Below, piece by piece: positions 56,760 to 64,000 of a DNA stretch of 64,000 nucleotides (positions within the stretch are counted from its first letter, which is position 1; each line of letters opens with the position of its first letter). The notes below the pieces were generated by a model. The model had not been told where the DNA came from. It made no database searches and worked only from the letters and a program-made list of their open reading frames with translations. The DNA comes from Legionella sp. Its GTDB lineage: Bacteria; Pseudomonadota; Gammaproteobacteria; Legionellales; Legionellaceae. The stretch spans positions 186,001 through 250,000 of the forward strand of contig PEQK01000012.1 in the NCBI GenBank assembly GCA_002786165.1, read 5' to 3'. The translations under genes and the position numbers were made by a program.

Positions 56760-57515
56760 CTAAATATAAAGAGCCACTGAACCCATTAATAAAAAGCCAA
56801 TGATCACAAAACTAAAATAGCGTAAGTTACAACATCTTTCTACCATGACACATTGTTCTAAACCATGCAAGGTACCTAAATAGAGAAATGTACCCGCAGA
56901 AATAGCAATGAGAATAGGATCTAAGATCGTTTGCGTATGTACACCATGACCTAAATACCAACCCAAATAAATCCCTAAGGGTGTCATCAATGCGAATATC
57001 AAAAACAAAACAACCCCTTTGACCATGCTCAAAGAGCATTGGGACAATTGCATTGCAATCGCAAAACTCTCTGCCCACTTATGGGTAATGATGGCCAAAT
57101 ATAACATAATGGCTAAAGAGTAATCTTGACTAAAACCCAGGGCCGTGCCCAAGACCAAAGAATGCACGGACAACATCACCCATGCCAGCAAGGCAAACGC
57201 AGGATGATTGCGGTTTTGATGGTGATACAATTCTCGACCCACATGCTCAAACCACAAAAACAATAGAAAAATCAACCCTGTGATCAAATAAGCCAAAGGA
57301 TATTGATACCCTTGCTTTGTAAACTCTAAAGCAGACTCCGGCAGCAAATGCAATAAACCTGCACCCAAAAATACACCCGTTGCCAAGGTTTCTCCGATAG
57401 GAAAATCCATGGCTTCTGATTTTTTATGTCGTTTTTTGAAAGGATACCATCCCGCTAACAAGATCACTGCAACCACACTGATCCCAAAAAATACTTTAAG
57501 AGCCCCTGACGTCAT
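56760..57515 (-). CDS. ZIP-family metal transporter
   Basis: 251 residues, about seven to eight TM helices. Metal-site helices show TGVFLGAGLLHLLPES and SVHSLVLGTALGFS; THKWAESFAIAMQLS carries the conserved His/Glu. Predicted Zn/Fe/Mn transport across the inner membrane. The ATG at 57515 overlaps the CDF stop as ATGA, and AAGGA lies 6 nt upstream, so it is translationally coupled to the CDF gene. Confidence 0.85.
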   Translation of the reverse strand: MTSGALKVFFGISVVAVILLAGWYPFKKRHKKSEAMDFPIGETLATGVFLGAGLLHLLPESALEFTKQGYQYPLAYLITGLIFLLFLWFEHVGRELYHHQNRNHPAFALLAWVMLSVHSLVLGTALGFSQDYSLAIMLYLAIITHKWAESFAIAMQLSQCSLSMVKGVVLFLIFALMTPLGIYLGWYLGHGVHTQTILDPILIAISAGTFLYLGTLHGLEQCVMVERCCNLRYFSFVIIGFLLMGSVALYI

Positions 57516-58636
57516 AGTTTTCCTTTTTTCTTTAACAAACAAATAGTAACAATCTTTGGATGTGTCGATAAATCTTGGCGAATCATATCACTTAACTCTG
57601 TGCCTTGATCAAACTGTTCATCTAATAGGATGTCAATCGTGATTTTACCGTCTAAATAATGCAATGTATAAGTCTGGATGTGAGGAAACCGCTCAGACCA
57701 TCGATTTAAAAGCGTGTTTTCCAGAGTAGCTCGGCTGGGCAAATCTCGAGACGGCGCAAATACCTCATCATCTTCTGGATCAACATGTACTGTCACATCT
57801 TTGACTTGATGCATCACACGCGTCAAACTCGCATGCACGGATTGCGCAATATGGTGCCCTTCTGAGACAGAAATACAAGGTGAAACTAAAATATGGACAT
57901 CAATTAGAATATCACTGCCCATTTTTCTGGTACGCAGTTGATGGATTTTACAGACCCCATCCACTTGATTGATGATTTGTTTGATTTCAGCTATTTGTTC
58001 AGGCACTACACCCGTATCAACCAACTCCTTGACACTATCCCAACCATAATCAATACCCATTTTGATGATCAAACCACCCACTAAAATGGCTGCCAAAGGA
58101 TCTAAAAAAGGCAATCCGAATAAACTGCCAAGAATTCCTAATAAGACAATCCCGGAAGACGCAGAATCTGAGCGATGATGCCATGCATTGGCAAGAATCA
58201 ATGGAGATTGGATGCGTTGTCCAACACGTTTGGTGATATAAAACAATGCTTCGTTGGCGACGATGGAAAAAAAAGCAATTGGTAACGCAAATTTACTGGG
58301 CGTTTCCACAGATTGGTGCAAGATATGACCAAACGAATCCCATGCAATGCCGATTCCCGTTAAAATTAATAACAAAGCCAACAGTAATGTTGCCGCCGTT
58401 TCGATACGTTGATGGCCATAAGGATGTTCATCATCCGCATCTTGACTGCCATATTTGGATGCAAACAGGACCATGGTATCGGTAAATAAATCAGAAAAAG
58501 AATGCAACCCATCTGCAATCAATCCGTGCGAATAAAATATGAACCCGCCCAAGACTTTTACAATCCCGAGCAGCACATTGACCCCTGCACCAATCAATGT
58601 GATATGTTTGGCTTGATGATAGCGATGATGCGCCAC
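57512..58636 (-). CDS. Cation diffusion facilitator transporter
   Basis: 374 residues, six TM helices then a cytoplasmic ferredoxin-like domain. Metal sites are HGLIADGLHSFSDLFTDT in TM2 and ANAWHHRSDSASS in TM5. The C-terminal domain carries DVHILVSPCISVSEGH and VHVDPEDD. Expected to export Zn, Fe or Mn in exchange for protons. It is coupled to a ZIP-family gene directly downstream. Confidence 0.93.
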   Translation of the reverse strand: MAHHRYHQAKHITLIGAGVNVLLGIVKVLGGFIFYSHGLIADGLHSFSDLFTDTMVLFASKYGSQDADDEHPYGHQRIETAATLLLALLLILTGIGIAWDSFGHILHQSVETPSKFALPIAFFSIVANEALFYITKRVGQRIQSPLILANAWHHRSDSASSGIVLLGILGSLFGLPFLDPLAAILVGGLIIKMGIDYGWDSVKELVDTGVVPEQIAEIKQIINQVDGVCKIHQLRTRKMGSDILIDVHILVSPCISVSEGHHIAQSVHASLTRVMHQVKDVTVHVDPEDDEVFAPSRDLPSRATLENTLLNRWSERFPHIQTYTLHYLDGKITIDILLDEQFDQGTELSDMIRQDLSTHPKIVTICLLKKKGKL

Positions 58637-58645
58637 AACTCGTCC

Positions 58646-59185
58646 TTAACCAATCAGATTTAAAAATTCTAAACGACTGCTAGGATTATCTCGCATTTCG
58701 CCTAACATGACTGACGTCGTCAATACAGAGCTTTGCTTCTCAACACCACGCATCATCATACAAAGGTGTTTGGCTTCCATAACGACCGCAACGCCTCGAG
58801 CACCTGTGATAGTTGCAATGCAATGCGCAATTTCAGAGGTTAAACGTTCTTGAATTTGCAAACGCCGCGCAAAATAATCAACAATTCTAGCAACTTTCGA
58901 TAATCCTAATACTTTGCCATTTGGCAAATAACCAACGTGACAAGTACCCAAAAAAGGCAACAAATGGTGCTCACACAAAGAATACATTTCGATATGTTTT
59001 ACAATAACCATTTCATTCATATCTGACTCAAATAGAGCATCATTGATGATATCTTCTAAATTTTCTTGATACCCTTTGGTCAAATATTGTAATGCTTTTG
59101 CAGCACGCTCGGGTGTGTCACGTAACCCTTCACGGGTCAAATCTTCGCCTAGTTCTTGAATGATATGTCTAAATGATTGTTGCAT
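58646..59185 (-). CDS. folE: GTP cyclohydrolase I
   Basis: First step of tetrahydrofolate synthesis from GTP. 179 residues. Zinc ligands are in [11 protein letters not shown] and [14 protein letters not shown]; the [17 protein letters not shown] block is the conserved core. The ATG at 59185 is chosen because a longer frame would overlap the HIT gene. Confidence 0.95.
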   Translation of the reverse strand: MQQSFRHIIQELGEDLTREGLRDTPERAAKALQYLTKGYQENLEDIINDALFESDMNEMVIVKHIEMYSLCEHHLLPFLGTCHVGYLPNGKVLGLSKVARIVDYFARRLQIQERLTSEIAHCIATITGARGVAVVMEAKHLCMMMRGVEKQSSVLTTSVMLGEMRDNPSSRLEFLNLIG

Positions 59186-59210
59186 AAAAGTAAGTATCCT
59201 ATTAAAAGCA

Positions 59211-59552
59211 TTATCCTGGGGGCCAAGCCATTTGACGGCCACCTAAAAGATGTAAATGAATATGATACACAGCCTGACCGCCGTGTTGATTGACATTAAA
59301 CACCAAACGATATCCCGCCTCATTGCATTCGAGTTCGCCTGCCAATTGTTGTGCTTTGATGACCAATCGCCCTAATAGTTCGGCATGCTGCGCACTAGCG
59401 TCATTGATCGTGGCAATGTGAACTTTAGGGATCAACAAAATATGGATGGGCGCCTGAGGCGCAATATCACGAAACGCCATCATCTCCGTATCTTCATACA
59501 CCACTTGAGCAGGGATTTGGCCTTGAGCAATTTTACAAAATAAACAATCCAC
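59211..59552 (-). CDS. hinT: HIT-family nucleotide hydrolase (HinT-like)
   Basis: 113 residues. [20 protein letters not shown] at the start and the histidine triad HIHLHLLGG at the end define the HinT/PKCI group, which hydrolyses purine nucleoside phosphoramidates. A GTG start at 59552 is preferred: it has AAGGA about 7 nt upstream and matches family length, unlike the longer in-frame start at 59579. Confidence 0.92.
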   Translation of the reverse strand: MDCLFCKIAQGQIPAQVVYEDTEMMAFRDIAPQAPIHILLIPKVHIATINDASAQHAELLGRLVIKAQQLAGELECNEAGYRLVFNVNQHGGQAVYHIHLHLLGGRQMAWPPG

Positions 59553-59656
59553 AATTGTCCTTAAGTAAAAAAAGGCCATTATATGCTAATTTTCACCCCT
59601 CATACAATTAGAACAATCGCTTGATCTTGAATGTGAACAAAAATGTAAAATAATGG

Positions 59657-59686
59657 TCGACAAACCAGGAGAACTTTCGATATAAT
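59657..59686 (+). promoter_or_regulatory. Promoter of the tRNA-Lys/Lys/Arg cluster
   Basis: TCGACA (59657-59662), 18-nt spacer, perfect TATAAT (59681-59686), then a C-rich stretch before the first tRNA. The C-rich discriminator is typical of growth-rate or stringently controlled stable-RNA promoters. Confidence 0.6.
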
Positions 59687-59700
59687 ATCCCCCTATTTGC

Positions 59701-59776
59701 GGGCCGTTAGCTCAGTCGGTAGAGCAGAAGGCTTTTAACCTTTGTGTCGTAAGTTCGATTCTTACACGGCCCACCA
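59701..59776 (+). tRNA. tRNA-Lys(TTT), copy 1
   Basis: 76 nt with encoded CCA. Acceptor GGGCCGT pairs with ACGGCCC. The anticodon loop CTTTTAA gives TTT, and the T-arm reads AGTTCGATTCTT. It is identical to the second copy at 59853-59928. Confidence 0.96.
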
Positions 59777-59852
59777 AATAACCTAAGCAAGATCTGATAT
59801 TTTTATGATCCTGTTGATATTTCAAATTTTTCCGGTATTATTCGCTTTTACC

Positions 59853-59928
59853 GGGCCGTTAGCTCAGTCGGTAGAGCAGAAGGCTTTTAACCTTTGTGTC
59901 GTAAGTTCGATTCTTACACGGCCCACCA
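59853..59928 (+). tRNA. tRNA-Lys(TTT), copy 2
   Basis: 76-nt exact duplicate of the upstream tRNA-Lys, separated from it by a 76-bp spacer of unrelated sequence. Anticodon TTT, encoded CCA. The duplication covers the tRNA body plus a few flanking bases only. Confidence 0.96.
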
Positions 59929-59952
59929 ATTTCCTAAACAGTCCAATTCTTT

Positions 59953-60029
59953 GCGCTCGTAGCTCAGCTGGATAGAGTACTTGGCTTCGAACCAAGGTGT
60001 CGGGGGTTCGAGTCCCTCCGAGCGCACCA
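59953..60029 (+). tRNA. tRNA-Arg(TCG)
   Basis: 77 nt with encoded CCA. Acceptor GCGCTCG pairs with CGAGCGC. Anticodon stem CTTGG/CCAAG with loop CTTCGAA gives TCG. It is the third tRNA of the cluster, 24 nt after the second tRNA-Lys. Confidence 0.95.
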
Positions 60030-60096
60030 TTTAAATCGTTTAAAATCAATATGTTATATAATTTTTTGGCTGTTTCCCATTTGCGGGGGCACTTTT

Positions 60097-60549
60097 TCAA
60101 GCACAATAACTCGGAGCTTCCCCATTTTCGGGCGGTCTAAAAAAATCGTTGTGCTCATCAATTACTTTAAGTGCTTCTGAGAAAGCAAACTTCGGTCCGG
60201 TTTTTTTCCACCAATGTTCTTCTAATTTATTATAAAAAACCGTGTAGTCCTCTTGGTTTAAAATAAAGACTTGGTGTTTCGTATCGTCGCATATCTTTAA
60301 TGAATTCAGTTTTTTTGGTAATGAGTCAAAATCGGTTGATTGGGGAACGATTGCTTGGCGAGACCACTTATCTTCAGAATAAAATAAAACACTCTTTTGC
60401 TCATCCAACCCCCTCTCAATATAAAGCTCAACAGAATAGCCATCATCAAACATTCCAATGACCGTCATGTCGTCTCCGATTTTTTCTTTTGGGGAAAGCA
60501 GAAAAAATTGCCCAAAGGCAGGAGTTGGTTTGTTGAACATACTAAACAT
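60097..60549 (-). CDS. Orphan soluble protein
   Basis: 150 residues, no family recognised, no signal peptide or TM helix. It is rich in charged and aromatic residues, with a Trp-Trp pair near residue 115 and one Cys near the C-terminus. It lies downstream of the tRNA cluster on the opposite strand, a usual place for acquired genes. No strong Shine-Dalgarno; the ATG at 60549 gives the longest frame, and an ATG at codon 4 is also possible. Confidence 0.55.
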   Translation of the reverse strand: MFSMFNKPTPAFGQFFLLSPKEKIGDDMTVIGMFDDGYSVELYIERGLDEQKSVLFYSEDKWSRQAIVPQSTDFDSLPKKLNSLKICDDTKHQVFILNQEDYTVFYNKLEEHWWKKTGPKFAFSEALKVIDEHNDFFRPPENGEAPSYCA

Positions 60550-60739
60550 AATGTTGAGTCTATTTTAAGTTAAAGTGATTTATTGTAACACACCATCAGT
60601 AATACTGAAAAATTCATATCGCTGTGAGTCGGACGAACCTTGATGACGCGATTCATCACAATCGGCCCATAAAATGGATATTGCCGTTCTCATAGAGCCA
60701 TATTATATGTATGATTTTATGGATACTATAATTTAACTC

Positions 60740-60850
60740 ATGACATCAAATTTTGAATGGTACATAAACAAAGATAATGAAAACCAAGTTGAACATGGTG
60801 TTTATACTGCAATATGCTTTTTTAGACCTGAATCGCTTGATTGCTGAGGA
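60740..60850 (+). pseudogene. Possible BrnT toxin N-terminal remnant
   Basis: 36 codons from ATG to TGA. The order F-E-W..N-K-..-N..-H-G-V follows the BrnT start (FEWDxNKxxxNxxKHGV). The rest of the toxin and any BrnA antitoxin are missing downstream on this strand. Treat as a weak call. Confidence 0.3.
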
Positions 60851-60971
60851 CTTGGAACATAGTGGAGAGGACTTAACGTAACCCCAATAGTCTTAATACA
60901 ACGAGGGTCATCAAAGAAAATTACCGCATCATATAACACCATTATTTGTATTTTATGTAAAAATATTTTAC

Positions 60972-60977
60972 TATAAT
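60972..60977 (+). promoter_or_regulatory. Candidate -10 box of the PAS-LuxR gene
   Basis: A perfect TATAAT lies 25 nt before the TTG start. No good -35 hexamer at proper spacing is seen (TTGTAT is 20 nt away), so the promoter may need an activator or be weak. Confidence 0.4.
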
Positions 60978-61001
60978 AGTCTATGGTAAAGGAAAATAAA
61001 T

Positions 61002-62003
61002 TTGATTCAAATCGATATCTCAAACGAAGATGTGGAAAAGGTTTTAGGATTATGCAATAGCTTGCAGTTCGCTACCTTAGGTTTGTCTTTGGACCTCTAT
61101 ATCACACACATTAATCCTATTGCTGAATTGCTTTTTCTACAGCCATCCCATCAACTTATGCATAAATCTTTGCATGACATTTGCCAAAAACTTGGTATAG
61201 AGTCACCCATTGCCGTGTCTACTCTTCCAGAAACATTAAATAACTATTCTGCGACCACCACCCATTGGTTGGCCAATCAAAAAATCGTGACCGTGCATTG
61301 GAGTGTGTCACGTTGTTTCAATGACAAAGGCTATACAGGGTACATTTTAGTGGGCAAAACCATGTTGGTCTGTGATGAAAAAAAACCTTTGGTAAACATT
61401 GAAACCATTATGCGCGCTCTACCCTGTGCCATATTCAGTAAAGATATGAATGGTTACTGTTTATCAGCCAATGCCTATCAGGCTGACATAGCAGGATTGC
61501 GTCACGAAAAAGAACTGATTGGAAAACATGCCGTTGATCTGCCTGGATTTATCCCAGATCCGCAAGTTATTCATAAAGCGGACATGCTGGCGCTCACCGA
61601 AAATACCACGATCGTAGTAGAAGAGCACGCGACCTTGAAAAATGGTAAAAAAACCAGCTTTCTTGTTACCAAATCCCCGTTTAGAGACGAACATGGGAAA
61701 TTATTAGGTGTGATTGGTACGGCAGTCAATACGTCCTATCAACAACCCAATTTTGCGCCTCAAAGTCCCCATCTACCTTTTCCTTTAAATCAAAAGATAA
61801 CACAAACGTATTTGAGTAAAAAAGAAATTGAATGTATTCAATGGATGATTAAAGGAAAAAGCTCCGCCGAAACGGCAACCATCATGCATATTTCCAAACG
61901 AACCGTAGAAACTCATATGAATAATATCAAAAGAAAATTAAATTGTTATAAACAATTTCAAATAGGATACTTAATCGGAAAATATGGATATTTGTTGTTA
62001 TAA
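61002..62003 (+). CDS. PAS-domain LuxR-type transcription regulator
   Basis: 333 residues. Two PAS-like segments are visible: about 10-120 (FATLGLSLDLYITHINPIAELLFL) and about 130-240 (AIFSKDMNGYCLSANAYQADIAGL, with the PFRDEHGKLLGVIGTA end). A LuxR/GerE HTH covers about 270-330 (LSKKEIECIQWMIKGKSSAE, then ISKRTVETHMNNIKRKL). No receiver domain is present, so a PAS-bound ligand or partner probably sets activity. The start is a TTG with AAAGGA about 9 nt upstream; no ATG is well placed. Such PAS-LuxR proteins are numerous in Legionellales. Confidence 0.85.
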   Translation: MIQIDISNEDVEKVLGLCNSLQFATLGLSLDLYITHINPIAELLFLQPSHQLMHKSLHDICQKLGIESPIAVSTLPETLNNYSATTTHWLANQKIVTVHWSVSRCFNDKGYTGYILVGKTMLVCDEKKPLVNIETIMRALPCAIFSKDMNGYCLSANAYQADIAGLRHEKELIGKHAVDLPGFIPDPQVIHKADMLALTENTTIVVEEHATLKNGKKTSFLVTKSPFRDEHGKLLGVIGTAVNTSYQQPNFAPQSPHLPFPLNQKITQTYLSKKEIECIQWMIKGKSSAETATIMHISKRTVETHMNNIKRKLNCYKQFQIGYLIGKYGYLLL

Positions 62004-62129
62004 AGAACCTAAAAGCAGCGTTTTCTTTCTCTGATCAGACCATACACCGCAATATCCGTATTTATACGGAGCGTAATACCCATTGATATGTTGTAAAATA
62101 TTTACACAAAATTATATCAAAGGACATAT

Positions 62130-63959
62130 ATGCTCTATATACGAGGACCCTACGCTATCTTTTATGCCGCAGATCATCAAACCGCACCGCAAGGCTATTG
62201 GCTGTATTATCAACAAACACAGAATATAAACGGAACACACATTAGCTCATACGTTATGTTACCCTATCAAGAGAATGGGCAAGTTCCAGAATATGATGCT
62301 TCGCAAGAACAAAGCATTGAGCACCTAAATGGGCGCATTTTTTATCCTTATATCGGATTATCTCAGCATTTATGCTTAACCGCTATGGGTCGTTTTCAAT
62401 CCGAAGATAGCCAAACTCATGTTATTATAAAAACAAGCACGTCTCTAGCCGAGATTGACACACCATCTTTGAATAAAAAATATCCTACGCTCATCATTCT
62501 TGATGACAACAGCTGCTATGTATGGGGACAAAAGCAATATAACTCATGGACTATGACCCCAATCAAAGCGACCAATTATTTATTATCATTCAAGGAAATA
62601 GACGAGGACACACTAATTACTTGCACTTTAAAGCAATTACAAGGCGCTCATCATAGTACTACCTATGACTTTACAACGCCCAAAGGATATAGTGTAAACT
62701 TCAGGGAATTTGGCCAGTACCGCGATAACCAAGAATTAGGCACCTATGCGATTCAAAGCAACTCGGACATAGAGAACATCAAACAAGGTTTTGATCAACA
62801 ATATTTGAATTGGAAAATACAGACCATCACACATCTGCATTCAACTCATCCAGCAGAAGCCAATCTGGCGAATATACTGTTGAATCCGGCTTCCATAGAT
62901 AATTTCGACGTACCCCAACTCAAAGCCATATATACTTTACTTGATTCTTTTTCGTCTAGGCACCACCGCCACTCTATAGAGCCTCACTGGGAAAAAAAAT
63001 GCCTCCCTATCATTGCGCATCTCTTTAGTTCCGATATTACTCGTAAATTTGAGGATAACGTAGAAAAAATGCAGTTGCGATTGCTGTTATCTATGAGGAT
63101 CATCCTTTTACAGAATCAAACTCAAGGCACTCTCAATTCTGAACAAATAACTCAAATATGCAAGCTATATCAAACCAACATTATTACCGAGGACAATTTG
63201 CGCATGTTTATGTCTTTGTTGACATCAGAACAATTAGAAGCCCTAACGCAGGATGATTTGTTTCGCAATACGATCGTACAATACACCCCGATTGACCGCA
63301 TTTTTGTAAGATTAAATATACTCTTTTCAAACCTAGAAACACAGGAACACTTGTTCAAAGAAGCGCTGGAACATATATCAAATAAAGATATGATCCGTAT
63401 AATTCACTGTTACGATTTAAAATATTTACAATCTAATTTCTGTAGACTATTAAACAGTCTCTCGATAGAGCGGTTTCAATTGATTTGGTTTTTTGTCCTA
63501 TTTAATAGAAACCACATAGTATTAGCTTTAAATCCTGAAAAAGAAGCGCGGATGCTTCAAATAAAAAAAGATGTCGCCATTTGGGAGACAATGATTAAGG
63601 ATTTGCAGAAATGTTATCTCAAACCTCAGTGGTCCGCTGAACAAGAAACAGCCCTGATAAAAGCACAAAAAAACGATGAATTTTTGGAATACTTGAGTAC
63701 AAAGCTATTTCCAAACAGCTGGGACGATTATGGGCGAAATAAAGTGATTACATACATTAAGGAATTTCGTCCTCAGCTTAAATCCGCCATACAACCCCTC
63801 TTCGCACAACCCCCTCTACAGAACCTGAATAGAGTGTCTTCCGAAACCCATTCAGATGCGCCTCAAACAAATGCAGCAACATCTTCTTCTAGGGTACCCT
63901 CACTTCCGCGTAGACTACTGAAAGACCATCATCATCGCATCTATTGCGCATGCGATTAG
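62130..63959 (+). CDS. Large orphan protein, possible effector
   Basis: 609 residues of unknown family. The first 215 residues hold many aromatic residues and look like beta-rich repeats. From about 230 on, the chain is mainly helical and Leu-rich. The C-terminal 50 residues are Ser/Pro/Thr-rich and basic, ending CACD. No signal peptide, TM helix or catalytic motif was recognised. AAGGA 7 nt before the ATG sets the start. An orphan of this size with a polar C-terminus could be a type IV secretion substrate, but that is speculative. Confidence 0.7.
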   Translation: MLYIRGPYAIFYAADHQTAPQGYWLYYQQTQNINGTHISSYVMLPYQENGQVPEYDASQEQSIEHLNGRIFYPYIGLSQHLCLTAMGRFQSEDSQTHVIIKTSTSLAEIDTPSLNKKYPTLIILDDNSCYVWGQKQYNSWTMTPIKATNYLLSFKEIDEDTLITCTLKQLQGAHHSTTYDFTTPKGYSVNFREFGQYRDNQELGTYAIQSNSDIENIKQGFDQQYLNWKIQTITHLHSTHPAEANLANILLNPASIDNFDVPQLKAIYTLLDSFSSRHHRHSIEPHWEKKCLPIIAHLFSSDITRKFEDNVEKMQLRLLLSMRIILLQNQTQGTLNSEQITQICKLYQTNIITEDNLRMFMSLLTSEQLEALTQDDLFRNTIVQYTPIDRIFVRLNILFSNLETQEHLFKEALEHISNKDMIRIIHCYDLKYLQSNFCRLLNSLSIERFQLIWFFVLFNRNHIVLALNPEKEARMLQIKKDVAIWETMIKDLQKCYLKPQWSAEQETALIKAQKNDEFLEYLSTKLFPNSWDDYGRNKVITYIKEFRPQLKSAIQPLFAQPPLQNLNRVSSETHSDAPQTNAATSSSRVPSLPRRLLKDHHHRIYCACD

Positions 63960-64000
63960 CACAAGGGTTATGTATAGCTGGAACTATCCTCATGCTGATA

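Larger units (their letters stand above)
60550..61001. other. Gene-poor stretch with possible toxin-gene remnants
   Basis: About 450 bp with no intact gene. On the plus strand a 36-residue frame at 60740-60850 reads FEWYINKDNENQVEHGV, which resembles the N-terminus of BrnT toxins. On the minus strand YDAVIFFDDPRCIK (about 60890-60950) resembles a middle part of the same family. Both are short, so the match may be chance. A copy of the cttgatgacgcg repeat lies at 60639-60650. The right end holds the promoter of the regulator at 61002. Confidence 0.35.

Noticed and set aside
59864-60106. 80-codon minus-strand frame
   Set aside because: It runs antisense through tRNA-Lys and tRNA-Arg; a known artefact type over tRNA genes.
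60802-61023. 73-codon minus-strand frame
   Set aside because: It starts inside the PAS-LuxR gene and only its middle resembles BrnT; reported as a possible remnant, not a gene.
1-64000. CRISPR array or complete insertion sequence
   Set aside because: No regularly spaced direct repeats and no transposase or integrase motif were seen on either strand.

Overview
The window reads as a chromosome segment of a gammaproteobacterium of the order Legionellales (Legionella/Coxiella/Berkiella-like). This is inferred from moderately low GC, a complete 14-subunit nuo operon downstream of secG and tRNA-Leu(GAG), an IcmL/DotI-family protein, a PAS-LuxR regulator, and several orphan proteins that look like host-directed effectors, including a kinase-like protein with an ankyrin segment. 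No 16S rRNA is present, so the placement is an inference.

Layout. 1-1.9 kb: an AT-rich accessory block with a 147-bp inverted-repeat element and a minimal graspetide (ATP-grasp RiPP) cluster of one ligase and one precursor, lying against the 3' end of tRNA-Pro(GGG). 1.9-16.5 kb: nuoA-N on the minus strand, encoding NADH:quinone oxidoreductase (complex I). 16.5-22.7 kb: tRNA-Leu(GAG), secG, tpiA, glmM, folP, ftsH and rlmE, all minus. 22.7-26.5 kb: yhbY with a leader hairpin, a multi-pass orphan protein, hda, a CDP-alcohol phosphatidyltransferase and a ProQ/FinO RNA chaperone. 26.5-31.8 kb: a YqaE/Pmp3-like peptide, dapB, mmsA-mmsB (valine catabolism), trmL, engB and cytochrome c4. 31.8-34.9 kb: an anion-type ABC transporter without a visible binding protein. 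34.9-40.1 kb: an IcmL-like periplasmic protein followed by the glycine cleavage genes gcvT-gcvH-gcvPA-(YciI)-gcvPB.

40.1-47 kb is a mixed region. It holds a small HTH protein, an RMD1/DUF155 protein, an orphan membrane protein with a well-formed promoter, a SulP transporter, yajQ, a lone TraC N-terminal-like protein, an S24-type repressor that appears to lack its catalytic residues, and a small lipoprotein. Parts of it look like the residue of a conjugative or prophage-like element. 47-59.6 kb returns to core functions: topA-smg-dprA, ssb, an L,D-transpeptidase-like protein, hemH, a periplasmic solute-binding protein, a CDF/ZIP metal-transport pair, folE and a HIT-family hydrolase, interrupted by the kinase-ankyrin candidate effector at 51-52.9 kb. 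59.7-60.03 kb has two identical tRNA-Lys(TTT) genes and tRNA-Arg(TCG). 60.1-64 kb is accessory: an orphan protein, a gene-poor stretch with possible toxin remnants, a PAS-LuxR regulator and a 609-residue orphan protein.

The most notable system is the two-gene graspetide locus: an 80-residue precursor with a Thr-rich segment followed by an Asp-rich tail, directly upstream of an MvdD-like ATP-grasp ligase. Second is the candidate effector set: kinase-ankyrin, two orphan membrane proteins and the 609-residue protein. No CRISPR array, complete insertion sequence or rRNA gene was seen.
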